Origin: Phymatolithon calcareum
Taxonomy: Eukaryota; Rhodophyta; Florideophyceae; Hapalidiales
Reading direction: 5' to 3'
Assembly: GCA_977006965.1 (NCBI GenBank)
Contig: OZ345358.1
Span: 3,100,001 to 3,164,000 of the forward strand
DNA length: 64,000 nt
Below are positions 18,427-28,676 of the stretch, piece after piece. The notes beneath the pieces were generated by a model. That model searched no databases and had not been told where the DNA came from. It saw nothing but the letters and a program-made list of their open reading frames with translations. Made by a program: the position numbers and the translations under genes. The first letter of the stretch is position 1. Every line of letters begins with the position of its first letter.

Positions 18427-19551
18427 GCACGTGCACTGCGTGCTCGACTTTATACCAGACTTTACTCGCTTCGCTTATACATGTTAGGCAGCATGGGGCA
18501 GCTGGGCAGCGATTGCGAGAAAATCACGTCCACAATTTCCACGGCGTTCGCTCTCTGTGGCTGAATCACAAGGCGCGCAGACAGTGGCTTTGGAGCAACT
18601 CCCTGGAATCTAATAGATATTCTCCTTTTCTACGACGACGGTGACAAACATGCGTATGCCTCCACTCCAACCGTTTCCAAACAGCATGCGGTTCTTTGTG
18701 ATGAGGATGGCGATATGCTAGACATGTATAGAACCATACCTGCTAATGTCGGCGGCGCAGGGATTTTGCTGATGAACGGAAACGAAATGGTGAAGGAATT
18801 GGCGCTGACGGCAGGAGCTGTTGGATCTTCATATGACGCCGAGGTCTTTGCCGCTGCCCATGCGTTCCAAGAAGTGTTGAAGATCCCATTCGCACCTGGA
18901 AGCACTATACGGTGGTTCACTGACAGTAGGAGCGCTATCGATGCTATTGACGGTGAACCAAGGGGATATGGGGAGATGGTACGGAAACTTTGGGGCCTTA
19001 TGGAGCAGCTGATGTCCAAGGGTATCTTTGTCGAAGGCATTTGGATTCCTAGTCACTGTGGAATTCCAAGAAATGATGCTGCCGACGAATTAGCTCGAAA
19101 GGGTATCTACGAATCTAACCTTCTGGACCACCAGAAAGTTCCTCTGACACTTGAAGCAGCAAGATCCATCATCAGGCCGCCTTCCAAATTCGATCCAGTC
19201 GTCGTTCCAACCCTTACAGAAGACCTTCCCATATCGCATAGACGAGCAGAGGTGATGCTGCACCAGCTGATTGGAGACTGCACCCCAGTGGTTGCCACTT
19301 TTCACCACGGATGCAATATGGAAGTAATTCCGTACGATCCAGTGTGCAAGGCCTGTAATTCTGGTTCCAAGGAAACTACCGAACACCTAATCCTACGATG
19401 TGGTGGACGTTCCGCCTCACGACGAAAATATATTGGCCGAGTGGGAAAAAAGACTGTAGAAGAGGTATGCCGTGAGAGACCCCTAGCCGTACTCAAATTT
19501 CTGAACAATGAGATGCTGTTGCAAAACAGCTCTAGACGCTTACCATAAGTG
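18427..19551 (+). pseudogene. Non-LTR retrotransposon 3' end: RNase H and zinc knuckle
   Basis: The frame is open from about 18427 with one TGA (18562-18564), then continuous to 19548. RNase H I residues are all visible: an Asp in LLFYDDGD, Glu in YDAEVFAAAH, Asp in RWFTDSRSA, and His/Asp in IPSHCGIPRNDAADELA. A C-x2-C-x8-H-x4-C knuckle (VCKACNSGSKETTEHLILRC) follows. The order RNase H then zinc knuckle at the C terminus fits I, ingi and related RNase H-bearing non-LTR clades. The RT and endonuclease are missing, so it is a 5'-truncated insertion ending in an AAAG microsatellite. An internal ATG at 18715 gives a 277-aa frame, but translation from there is unlikely to be biological. Confidence 0.85.
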
Positions 19552-19570
19552 TGAGCAATCTTTCCGCAAT

Positions 19571-19594
19571 AAAGAAAGAAAGAAAGAAAGAAAG
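19571..19594 (+). repeat. (AAAG)n 3' tail of the non-LTR element
   Basis: Six AAAG repeats start 20 bases after the stop codon and follow GCAAT. Short tandem tails of this kind mark the 3' ends of several non-LTR clades, and this fixes the element's 3' boundary at about 19594. Confidence 0.8.
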
Positions 19595-19639
19595 TGGGTT
19601 CGGTACGCATCCTGCATTGAAAAGCTCACCAGAACGGAC

Positions 19640-20342
19640 ATAAAACGTTGACGGATCTGCGTCATGTGTACCTCAAGCATCGTTTGCAGCACCGGATGTT
19701 CGCGTCAGATGCGTTATTGAAGAACAAAAATCTAATGAAGATGCTGTTGTTCGACGGTGAGCTTGAACCAGATGATTGGGCATCACTGGAGCGGCGCCGT
19801 GAGTGGTTGGAACATCGAATCTTCCAAACGAAGCACAAGAGAACGTCGGTTCCTCTTCCACTTGATTACATTTTGCTACCCTTACATGGAAATGTTTTCA
19901 TGAAACGAACGCAGATGACTGGGCAGCTCGAAACATTTCGACAGTGTGCCAGCTGGTAGAGAGCTATAAGGAAAGACGCACTACTTTGTCCCGTCTATCC
20001 AACGTTTAACCCCTCCTGCGAAGCTTCATGTAAAGGCATCTAATACACAGAGCGAAAGGAATGCGGCGATGGCGCATGAGTTGTTAAATTTCAAAATTAA
20101 CGAGTTGTTGGCTGCTCTCGAGCAAACGATTTCTGCAGTCAATCATGACACATTTATCTGATAGTTGAAGAAACACTTCCTTCGATATGGCGTACCTTTT
20201 TTACAATTGGACTACTGCGATACCAGTGCTGAGTTTAAGCAGGAAGTGGACACTGATCGGCGATCGAAGAAGCATCTGGTTGATAGTGGAAACGCATCTC
20301 CAAATAACATTCCGACAAAGAGCAGCAAATAGAATCCTATGA
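19640..20342 (+). pseudogene. Decayed coding region, unrecognised
   Basis: Three protein-like stretches lie in a row on the plus strand: 19648-19959 (contains ELEPDDWASLERRREWLEH and PLDYILLPLHGNV), about 20040-20160 (AHELLNFKINELLAALEQ) and 20169-20333 (FLRYGVPFLQLDYCD). They are separated by stops or shifts. Their position suggests they could be the N-terminal part of the DUF7869-type gene that follows, or a separate transposon gene. Confidence 0.35.
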
Positions 20343-21180
20343 ATCGGCGCTTCGTCAATTCGGAATCTTGCAACTAAGGAGCAGGAGGAGTACAAGGACA
20401 GAATTGAGCAAGCGCGAGAATTCTTTTCCCGAAACATTATTGTTTCTGATTTAGACAGGCGTGCACAGCGAGCTGAGAACTATCTACTCACAAACGACGA
20501 GAGATATGAAATTGTTCTGGCATGCGACTTTCAGATTGTAAAGCTTGTGCCACAATGTGGCCAAACAGCCCAAACGGAGAAGACGTACTATTATCAAAAG
20601 AATCATGCCCCATTTGTTCGGGCTGGTAAACGCGTCAAGCGGGCGGAAATTTGTCTACGTCAGTGATCAAACCGTGCCGGGAGATAAGGACTCGAATCAC
20701 GTCTGCTCGTTTCTATTCGATAATGTGGTGCGCATCGTGAAGCTACGAGTGTGATTCCTGCGTCTTTATCTCGATGCAGCGCCTTGCTTTAAGTCTAAGT
20801 TTTTGGTTTGCTTGGCTGCGGAAATGGTTACCCGAGGTTGATTCAGCCGCGTTCTTCTGTCGTTTATGGTCCGGGAACATACTGAGTTTGAGCCGGACTC
20901 GCTGTTTTAACAAATCGCGAATCGTTTTTACAAAACGGTCGTATTTAGAGCAAACGATGTGTTCAACGTTGACTCTGCATGCTGCACAACTCCTTACAAA
21001 ATTACAGAGGCCGATATGTGTAACTCGAAGCAAGCGTATTCTGAGAAGTACGTAAATGTGCCGCAAATCACTGAATGGAGCCTGATGATTATCAAAGATC
21101 TGAAGGAGCCCAGAGGTACGGAAACGGTTTTGCAAAACGTAACTTTGAGTGTCAAGCGCAGTGTTACTGACAGAGTATAA
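20343..21180 (+). pseudogene. DUF7869-type transposase-like gene, decayed
   Basis: Part 1 (20343-20666) reads an EQAREFFSRNI...DRRAQRAENYLL helical segment and then ERYEIVLACDFQIVKLVPQ. After a one-base shift, part 2 runs to 21180 with three in-frame stops (TGA 20752, TGA 20839, TAA 20908). It carries FVYVSDQTVPGDKDSNHV, LYLDAAPCFKSKFLVCLAAE and FMVREHTEFEPDSLFQQIA. The order (acidic FDF/Q segment, G-K-x-SN-x-V, a D-N/A-x-x-x-x-K-N-like strand, then a GHT-x-F-x-PD motif) is that of DUF7869 proteins, RNase H-fold putative transposases. REHT replaces the usual GHT. All three stops can arise by C-to-T changes (CGA, CAA). Inactive relic; assignment is from motif memory. Confidence 0.6.
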
Positions 21181-21506
21181 TGATATTGAAGTAAAATTTA
21201 ATTTGTGCACAATTTACAGCGGAAAGAAACACACAGGTGCTAAATTTTAAGTTTATTTTCGAAATTTCTTGCAAATAACTTGAAAAGAAGTTCTTACTTT
21301 TTTCCTTATTATATTCTAGGAATAAGACAAGAAAATGGCTTAAATTTGTCTTTTATGCTGCAAATGAATATTAATGAGAGAGTTTCGCGGGATAACAACC
21401 TTTTTCGTTTAGAAACACAGAGTGCAAAAGAGGGGCAGAATGCAATCGGAAATGAAATATCTTTCGTCCTTGTCCAATCGGAAAGCATGTGGTCTCGAGA
21501 GAGAAA

Positions 21507-22404
21507 ATGAACATCTTTAACGATAGTATGAGCCGTGACGTTTTTTGAAACACAGAATGGGCTCATACGCCTTACAGCAGGGCGTATCATGCTTCTCTGC
21601 GGCTCGATCATGCACTTCCGGAGTGCTCTAAGCTCCTGGACGTGTCTGATAACAGTGAAAACGTGCTGAAATCTGCGTTACGATCTATCGGGATTAATCG
21701 GCCACATAGAGCACATTTCGTCCTGAATCCTCGCGATATTTTCGGTATTCGAGCTCGAGTTGTAATGCATGCTCTTCAGAAGGGCCACCGCTGATTTCGG
21801 AGAGACCAAAACACGTTTCAGAGCGTATTGAAGTAAGAGCAGGGCTAATTCTTTTGCGGAGCCATGGTTCGAAATTAAGCGCTATGAATCCGATAAATCT
21901 GGATTTGTCGTGTTTCATGGAGTAGCGGACGATTTAATTTTAGAGAAATATGCTCCTTGGGTAGGCCAGTCTACAACAAATGAGTTTGAACCGCTTTTCG
22001 AGTCTATCGCAAAGTCCGCGCCTGGAGATGGCGAGATCCTCCGAAACGCTACAGGAATAATGGAGTCCACAAGTTTCATGGCAATTTGCAATAGAAATGA
22101 TGGTGAAGACTCAACGAGTAGAGGAGAACCGCTGGATTTACGCTTCTCGACAAGGCCTTCGGCAAGAAAGAGTGCATGGGTGAAAGATGAAGAGAATGGG
22201 TCGTCTTTGTGCGCTTGAAAATATTTCAATTTTAATGTGTTACATTTTTGCCGCGCAGATGTTATCCATGCAGGTTGAAGCTGGCTCGCTAGAGACGGAA
22301 AACGAAATTGGAGATAGGACATCTACATTCTTCGTGATGGTACTCCCCATGCAGACGCGATTCACATGCGATCGCGTTACAAAGTACCAGACAATTCGTT
22401 TTAA
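21507..22404 (+). pseudogene. Broken gene, unrecognised (about 300 codons)
   Basis: From ATG 21507 a frame reads MNIFNDSMSRDVF-TGA and then 80 clean codons (SLRLDHALPECSKLLDVSD, GINRPHRAHFVLNPRDIFG) to a TGA near 21797. After a shift, a second frame (about 21843-22404) reads EPWFEIKRYESDKSGFVVF, PSARKSAWVKDEENG and YILRDGTPHADAIHM with internal TGA, TGA and TAG. Protein-like composition persists across each stop. A faint echo of prolyl 4-hydroxylase (EIKR..., SAW(L/V)K) was noted but the motif spacing does not fit, so I assign no function. Confidence 0.45.
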
Positions 22405-22587
22405 AAAAATTTATTTTTGATTCGTAAATGTCGTATTTTTTACAATCGTCTCTTTTTCTGCGTCACGTTACGATCAATTAGAAAATGCGACTTGGCGCAG
22501 TTCATTCGGACACAAATAATTTAAAACCAACCACTGCATCCTGCAAAAAATGCGCTATTCCGTGAACAGAAAACTTCGAACTTGCTA

Positions 22588-22835
22588 GAGTACATGGTCC
22601 GTATTATACTGTTTGAAACACTTTTTCTAAGACTGATAAATGTTGAAGCATAAATTGGAGAAGTGCGAGTACTTTGTCTGTATCATAGTTATGCACTATT
22701 TCTTCTAACGCTGTAATTTTTGACGCTTAATTTTGAGAAGTACGAGTACTAGATCTGTATCATTCTGTTGAACTACATCTCTTAAAACTGCAATTTTTGA
22801 TCGTTTGTTAGGACAAGTACGAGTACGTGGTCTGT
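22588..22835. repeat. Four degenerate tandem copies of a ~77-base repeat
   Basis: The phrase GAGTAC followed by ...GTC(T/C)GTAT recurs at about 22588, 22668, 22743 and 22820 in AT-rich DNA. Copies share only part of their length. Confidence 0.55.
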
Positions 22836-23039
22836 GTCCAAAACCAAAACAAAAAATTTCATCCTGACGCTGCATACTACCAATATTGCCTCTCGATCAA
22901 AACTCTACTTGTAATAACTATACTGCTTCTTTTCTACTTATGGCCTTTTTCGTACAAAACCTGGACGAATGAAATTCTGACAACTGTCCCCATCTCATTG
23001 GTGTTTTCTCTCCTCAAAATTTCAACAATTTAAAACTTT

Positions 23040-23520
23040 TTGGGGAAATAGGGATTTGAAAATTCTCATCCAGGCGCTATAATCTAAGAAAATCGCGTTC
23101 GGATCAGAAAATTTTGTCGAATTTTAATATATCGAATATGAAATTTAAATTTGTCAGGTACTATTAGGACACTACATGGATGAATAAGAAAACGTTTTTG
23201 TAACTTTTTTATTGCTTGTCCTTGCTCATGACATATTCTGCATAGAACATAGAGTAATGAGTTTTACCAAGTGTTCTTATATCATTGTCATTTCGTTTTT
23301 CGAAAATACTAAAAATATAGAACGTTTAGAAAAATATTCGATCTGAAAAATCTCATCCGTATGCTATATAATAGGAAGATAGCGTTCGGATCAGACAATT
23401 TCGTCCACTTTTAAAGAATCGATTTTCAAAATTTAAAAGAGTCAAGTAGTATTAAGACAGCACATGAACTAATAAGAAAATAAGATTTGTAACTTTTTTT
23501 ATTGGTTCTGCACTCATCGT
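23040..23520. repeat. Direct repeat of ~200 bases, offset 287
   Basis: Two AT-rich blocks, about 23040-23235 and 23325-23520, share a series of phrases in the same order: CTCATCC, GCGTTCGGATCAGA, ACTATTA/AGTATTA, a TAATAAGAAAA-like run, and TTGTAACTTTTTTATTG. GCGTTCGG starts at 23095 and 23382. Confidence 0.6.
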
Positions 23521-23927
23521 CGACAAAAAAAAGCAGGTATTCTGAGATGAGACCTTCCTTTATTCCCAGCGGCTCATGCACTTTGCTTTCCGGGCGAGTA
23601 GGTTGAACAATGAGCCCGTACTGAGACGAGGAGAGCCTCTTCAGAATTAGGCGTAACGTGATATGCAACCGTAATCCCGTAGGTGTCGCACGCCAGTGCG
23701 CCTACCCGCATCGAGCACTTCCTCTTGTTAGATGCTGCTGCGCCTTTCCGTCCCGCGCGGTCTGCAGCGCGGCGGAACACGAATTGGAATGACGTAAGAA
23801 TCGAGCGATCGATACCCGGCCCGCGGCCGTTCGCCCGGTTCAACCCAATGAGTGACGACAACCACTGGATAGATGTGTTCTGACGTCCGTCACAGTATTT
23901 CAGAACATTCATTAACCGATGTTGCAC
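23430..23927 (-). pseudogene. Minus-strand broken ORF pair, unrecognised
   Basis: A 117-codon frame (23927-23574, MQHRLMNVLKYCDG... with AACDTYGITVAYHVT-like text) overlaps a second frame (23668-23426) that continues in protein-like style (SSQYGLIVQPTRPESK, LISEYLLFFVDDEC). One frameshift near 23660 would join them. The DTYGITVAYHV stretch faintly resembles the arrestin C-domain strand, but not enough for a call. GC is clearly higher than in the AT-rich repeat block just before it. Confidence 0.3.
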
Positions 23928-23975
23928 GATCTCGCTCTTCAGAGTTGGAGATTGGCGCTTCGATTATGCGCGAAA

Positions 23976-24331
23976 TATATAAATAGACAAGCGATATTTA
24001 TTTATTCCAATATTATATATCTAGATGTTTGAGCTCTTCATCTTCTCATAGCTTCTCTTTCAAATCTCTCTCCCGCATTTCCTCCTCGCTTCCAGCAATT
24101 TCATAGATCATTGATATCCCTTCTCTGCTAAATTATCCTTTCTCATTAGTCTTGCTCTGTTTTTGTCGGCAAGTGAGCATTTGTGCTGTCGGATCAGTTG
24201 TGTTGGAAGACGAGACAATGACCGTCATCAACTCCAATTACGAAAATAATGAGAGCCGAAACCCGGCGAACCTAATGAACAAAACGGCAAATGGCGTGAT
24301 TTCAAAAAAATGCCAGGGACACCCGATGTAG
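23976..24331 (+). other. TATA box and short ORF (24218-24331)
   Basis: TATATAAAT at 23976-23984 is followed by 240 bases of pyrimidine-rich leader and a 37-codon frame starting MTVINSNYENNES. The frame is too short to judge. The promoter match may be chance in AT-rich sequence. Confidence 0.15.
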
Positions 24332-24589
24332 CTACATCAGCGGACATCGCGTAAACATCGGGTTAGTATAAAGATGCACTGGAGCATAAATGGCGGCACA
24401 AAGTGTGTCACACTCGCCCAAAAGATGACGCACCAGAAAGGACAACGAGAAAGCCAGAAATATCGGAATTGTCATCTGTAAAAGAAATAGTGAGCACATT
24501 GTATATGTAGAGTATGGTAAAAATAATCGCAACGGCAGACGTGGCGGAATGGTGGCCTTCATCAAAATAGAAATCAGCACGAGAATATA

Positions 24590-25493
24590 GGAAACTACAC
24601 AGTCCTCGCGCCACGTAGATTTGATTGTTTTCATAACAAAGGAGTCCACAGGCTGGCATAAATGCGTGCCGGTTGGAGGCAGCTTATGTAACGTTGTAGT
24701 GATAACTTGTAGCTACTGCGCAGTCTCTTTGTGACACTCACAAATAGAACCCTTGTCCGGCAAATGAGATTCTTCGCAATGGCCCTTGGTTCATTCAACG
24801 ATTTGTTAAACTTAGATTTGTCCATTCATGCTCTGGGCCCGGTGCGAAACGAAATTCCTTCCACGTTGTGTGGAACAGCCTTAATTGGATAATTTCGATC
24901 CTTATTCTTGAATATCAGAAACCGTGCTTTTACTTTAGAATGCTCTCCTTCTGTGGTTATACCTTCGCCTCCAAAAAAACCTCAGGCTAGTTAGTTTCTT
25001 CTTCTCTAATTATGACCAGAGTATGATTGTTGTCTGGATTGAAGATAAAGTGAGTTTTGTCCATATTTTAGACCGGTTTTTCGTCGAGCGTCGCATTTGT
25101 AGATTCAGGTTGCACCTGGGCCAAGTGGAAAGCTATGAGTTTCTCCGTATACCTTATGCGTGCTGCGCACCGTGAAAGATTTACACTCTGCTTCCGAATA
25201 ATTATGTTCCAGCGATTCATGAATGCTTCAATCCAGGAGCCCTTGATGTTCGATATGACTATGTAACACAATATCCAACAGTAATCGTTTGCTCCTTTTG
25301 AGACAACCCGCACGGAGCCGTTCAAATTCAAAAAATAGAATTTGGTGCATATATTCGACCCAATCGGACCGCTTTCGTCCGCGTCCACTCAGAGATAGGC
25401 CCGGTGTTTGTGTTGATAGTACAGTCCTTGTACTCGTCTCTTTTGCACGGTTTGATTAGCAAAGGGAATAATTTCTGGGTGAGAGTTGGACAT
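24590..25493 (-). pseudogene. Pogo/Tigger-like DDE transposase, copy 1 (decayed)
   Basis: Read on the minus strand in three frames, the region spells a pogo-superfamily transposase in order. First is an N-terminal segment from ATG 25493. Next comes a CENP-B-type helix-turn-helix stretch (SGRGRKRSDWVEYMHQIL, FEFERLRAG). Then come WIEAFMNRWNIIIRK, the first catalytic region MDKTHFIFNPDNNHTL, a GGEGITTEGE...FLIFKNKDRNYPI strand, and finally LPPTGTHLCQPVDSFVMKT, the QP-x-D third catalytic motif. Several TGA/TAA stops and frameshifts separate these pieces, so it is dead. It would have bound and cut its own terminal repeats; I did not find those. The 105-codon frame 24649-24332 starts inside its QPVD motif. 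Confidence 0.75.
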
Positions 25494-25538
25494 CATTAAA
25501 TGACAAACCGCAACCTGCTGCGGGAACATATCCTATTC

Positions 25539-25946
25539 TCACAGTGCTATAATATCATGAGTTATATACGATATTGTACCATTGTGAAACTTAGTATGCT
25601 GATACTTGAAATTTATGAGTCTCGCCCTCACCTCGAATTTCTTCTGTTTTCTATGGAAGTTATGGAGTCGTTTATCAATACGCTCAACAGCAGCATCGTG
25701 CGATGACAGACGAGACCCCTCGACATGCATTGTCTCAATTAATATACGACTCGTTCTCTCAATGGAGGGTCTGTTCGCATAGTTGAGACTGTTAGTCCAC
25801 ATCCCGCCGCCAAAGGCTTTGCAGTGTCTTTTCATGTTCTTGACGATGTTCTGCATGCACTTAAACTTGTGCTTGTGTGGAAAATCATTGCCTGCAACCT
25901 CACTCCGGAGCGGTCTGCTCTGCAGTGTCAGTAATTTCTGGCGCAC
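25539..25946 (-). CDS. Basic 135-aa ORF, unrecognised
   Basis: An uninterrupted minus-strand frame, rich in Lys, Arg and His, contains KCMQNIVKNMKRHCKAFGGG and RLHNFHRKQKKFEVRARL. Composition is more protein-like than the competing plus-strand frame. It lies 45 bases upstream of the pogo-like transposase on the same strand and could be a leftover of that element or of a neighbour. No domain is recognised and there is no signal peptide. Confidence 0.35.
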   Translation of the reverse strand: MRQKLLTLQSRPLRSEVAGNDFPHKHKFKCMQNIVKNMKRHCKAFGGGMWTNSLNYANRPSIERTSRILIETMHVEGSRLSSHDAAVERIDKRLHNFHRKQKKFEVRARLINFKYQHTKFHNGTISYITHDIIAL

Positions 25947-26326
25947 CTGCCGACACCGGAATCAACGCCACCATCACGGGATATATTTCCACCGGCATCC
26001 ACGCCTCCATGATCCTGCAAGCCGCAGAGAACCGCTAGCTCGCACTGCTCAAGACCCTGGAAAACCACCCACACGTCTCCTGCAGAACCGTGAGACGACC
26101 GCCCTCGATTTCCCCTGCTATCAGATCTATATGCCTAGTTGGCGCATAGCTGCATCCAACGGGTCAGAGATCCACCATAGTCAGCCACGCTGGCTCGAAA
26201 CTTCGCGCAGCAGAGACAGTTCCACATCTCAGGCCTCGTAACAGGCGTTCCTATAGCATCTGTGAAATGTAAGGCTAATGCACTTGAAATGACTCAGAAC
26301 GTTGCTGAAGGACTTCTTTAAATTTG
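25925..26326 (+). pseudogene. Decayed coding region, unrecognised
   Basis: Three GC-richer stretches in different frames look coding: PADTGINATITGYISTGIHA (one internal TAG), then LDFPCYQIYMPSWRIAASNG, then FHISGLVTGVPIASVKCKA ending in TAA at about 26320. It sits just upstream of the tyrosine-recombinase relic and may belong to the same element. Confidence 0.3.
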
Positions 26327-26373
26327 AACGGCGGAGAAGAAGCTAAGACACTTGACATCACGCGTTTGTCAAG

Positions 26374-26733
26374 TTGCACATCAAGCATATATTGCCCGCG
26401 ATACATGAGAAGAGCTGCATTCCTGAGGATATTCCAAAGCGCCGATTCTTGCTATTAAAGACAGGCAGCTGTGAGCTTATGGCGTCGTACAGTGTGTTCG
26501 CAACGCTTCAACGATTGATTAAGTATCATGATCCTGAATTTGTGCACGTCACTGCGATGACGTTTCGCGCAAGCTTTGCGACAGTCATGGTCCATAAGCA
26601 CCGTCAGAAGCAAGTGCTGACGCATCTCTCGCAGTAATCTTTTATCAGTTTCCTTGCCAAATTGATAAATACATCGGAGGAGGAGCTTAAGCAAACGTAC
26701 ATCGCAGCAGAGCACCAAGATTTTAAGACTTGA
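26374..26733 (+). pseudogene. Tyrosine recombinase C-terminal relic (Crypton-like?)
   Basis: The frame reads RRFLLLKTGSCELMASYSV, then VTAMTFRASFATVMVHKHR, a TAA at 26635-26637, and continues FLAKLINTSEEELKQTYIAA to TGA 26731. The RASFAT segment fits the second arginine region of tyrosine recombinases, and the Tyr in QTYIAA fits the nucleophile at the right distance (about 50 residues). The usual His three residues before that Arg is Met here. Such C-termini occur in Cryptons and other YR elements. Family assignment is inference. Confidence 0.45.
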
Positions 26734-27035
26734 GCAAATACTGCATCTGGAATCATATTAAGCGATCTTGAAGAGATAACTAACTTCGATTAAGAAGTTT
26801 GGTTTCGCCGTAATAAATTCATCTGTTCTGAGTTAGCATGAGTTGTGGGAAATGTTTAAGACTGAAAATGTGTTCCTTCTCAGCGCCGGAGTGCGATGAT
26901 GCCGGTGCTGCTGGAAAGGATGATTGTCCGCCTACGCATTAGTAGTATTATTTTGTGTTTCTTTGAGTTTCGTTCTGTTGTGAACGTCACGTTCCATCAA
27001 ATAAAAATTGTTTTACCTTTTAGTGCTCTTTCTGT

Positions 27036-27254
27036 ATGCTACTAAAAGCTTGGTTTGCTGATCAGGAAGCTCGCGTCCTGCATTGCCGAATTCTACGTCA
27101 GCGGGCGCTAAGATCGCTATCTTTGATGACATACCTGGACGAGGAAAGAAAATCTCCACCCGAGGCGGCAGCATCAGAATTTCTGTCAAGGAAAATGGTT
27201 TGCTTACGAAAGCCTAAGACTTCCAAAGTGGTCACACATCACAGCCACGATTAA
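27036..27254 (+). other. Short ORF, unrecognised
   Basis: A 72-codon frame (MLLKAWFADQEARVLHCR...) has acceptable composition but no motif, and it ends beside the minus-strand pseudogene at 27273. Weakly supported. Confidence 0.15.
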
Positions 27255-27272
27255 AGTTGCCGCTTTCGCCAT

Positions 27273-27722
27273 CTACAATTTTTTCACTCTCAGCGGCTGG
27301 ATGCCAGACTCGTTGTACACGAGCGTAAAGTTGATATCCTCCTCGAAACGTCGAAAATCTTCATCGCAAGTTTCGACAAGCAATGTATCTCCGGTGCTGA
27401 GGTGTGTCTGCAATTTTCTCCTTTACATGCTCACTTCGGCAGTGGACGCTGAGATCCGCGTTAGAAACTGCGATTCTTTATTTGTTTTCGGCACGAGCGA
27501 GGATGTAGCTGAAATTGCAAGTTGCACGAAATATCGGCACTGTCGTTTCAGCATCCGCTTGCAAATTCATGCAAAGTTTGCATTGCTTTTCTGGCGCATG
27601 TGCCAACCCGCTGTATGGTTCGATAACCTTTTTATGCATGAAGTCACTAGATGTAAATCATTTTCAGGCTTCAATTTTCTCATTTCACATGGCAATAGAA
27701 CTATAGCTTGTTCGTGAGACAT
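27273..27722 (-). pseudogene. Minus-strand broken gene with a CxxC, unrecognised
   Basis: Starting at 27722, the minus strand reads MSHEQAIVLLPCEMRKLKP. After a shift it reads KVIEPYSGLAHAPEKQCKLC with a C-x2-C, and after a second shift LSTGDTLLVETCDEDFRRF to a TAG at 27273-27275, with one internal TAA. Each frame becomes random beyond its segment, the signature of a decayed gene. Length is about 150 codons. I do not recognise it. Confidence 0.4.
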
Positions 27723-27941
27723 AGCATCAAATGTCTTTCAATGAAGCTAGAGTCAATCATATACAAGATTCCATAAATCTCGATTTGTGCGAAAAATCGA
27801 CGTGCAAATAGAATTGCTCTGCGCACCATCGACCAGAATTCTGAATGACTCCATGCCTGCAACTCTCACCGGCTACACTTACCAAGAGCCAGACACTACA
27901 TATCTCGCTTGATAGACAAGAAAATTCTCCGCTGCTGTTCT

Positions 27942-28676
27942 ATGGGACCGTCCCGGATGTTCACCAAGACTTCTCCTGGTCCAGCTATTTTCAAGACCGG
28001 CGCTCGACATGAAAATACCCACCGGAGAGGAGCAAGAAAAGATTGGCCAATTTGTCCGTTATCGAGGGCAGTAGCTCTCCGGGACGACACAGTGATCGAC
28101 GAGAGAAGGATGAGACAATTTTATGGATCATCACAAGCTCGCGCAGGGTGGGAAAACTTCTGGTCTATCGAGTGGGGACCGGAGCATTTCTCGAATGTGA
28201 GTGCCGAAGCGATGTCGTTTCCGACGTATATCCTGGATGTTGGGCTTGATTCAATGGGCTCAGAAGGGGATGCCGTGCCTACATACTTTCTTGACCGTGA
28301 GAGATCTGGTTTTCCTGTAAAGCTAGTGATGTCTATTGACCAGCAGAAGAAGCGAGACACTAGTCCGGCTCTATGGTTTGTTCTGAAGACTCTCATTGGT
28401 GGTGGGGAACGAGCGGATTTCGTATCCTCTGCCATTGGTTTGTTCTTCCGGCTGAATCCAGGCATCGACGTCATAATCGACAGAATTGGCGCGCGGTCAC
28501 CACATCATGGGCTGAAGCTGTGCTGGATTCGTAGTAAGAGGTACCCGAAAGAGGCAGCAAATGCGAATATATGTATCGAGGCATCGATAAAGCGCTCTGT
28601 GTATGCAGTTCATGTAGATGATGGCACGAAAGAAGTTGATTCTTTGATACGGCGCCTCGAGAATTTGATGCAGTGA
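27942..28676 (+). CDS. Orphan protein, 244 aa
   Basis: This is the longest intact frame outside the transposon. It is open from about 27852 with no ATG before 27942; I use the ATG at 27942, and another is at 27957. It contains WENFWSIEWGPEHF, SAEAMSFPTYILDVG, PALWFVLKTLIGGGE and PGIDVIIDRIGARSP, and ends with a charged helix (DSLIRRLENLMQ). There is no signal peptide, membrane span or known motif. Because surrounding genes are decayed, an intact 244-codon frame may be recent or under selection. The next frame starts on the very next base. Confidence 0.45.
   Translation: MGPSRMFTKTSPGPAIFKTGARHENTHRRGARKDWPICPLSRAVALRDDTVIDERRMRQFYGSSQARAGWENFWSIEWGPEHFSNVSAEAMSFPTYILDVGLDSMGSEGDAVPTYFLDRERSGFPVKLVMSIDQQKKRDTSPALWFVLKTLIGGGERADFVSSAIGLFFRLNPGIDVIIDRIGARSPHHGLKLCWIRSKRYPKEAANANICIEASIKRSVYAVHVDDGTKEVDSLIRRLENLMQ

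Noticed and set aside
21843-22250. Prolyl 4-hydroxylase alpha-subunit relic
   Set aside because: Only EIKR and SAW-x-K echoes are seen, at the wrong distance, and the iron-binding H-x-D region is not found.
24332-24649. Minus-strand frame with hydrophobic runs resembling the last membrane spans of a nematode chemoreceptor
   Set aside because: Its start lies inside the QPVD catalytic motif of the pogo-like transposase, read in the same frame (VDSFVMKT). The hydrophobic part is most likely chance translation beyond the transposase fragment.
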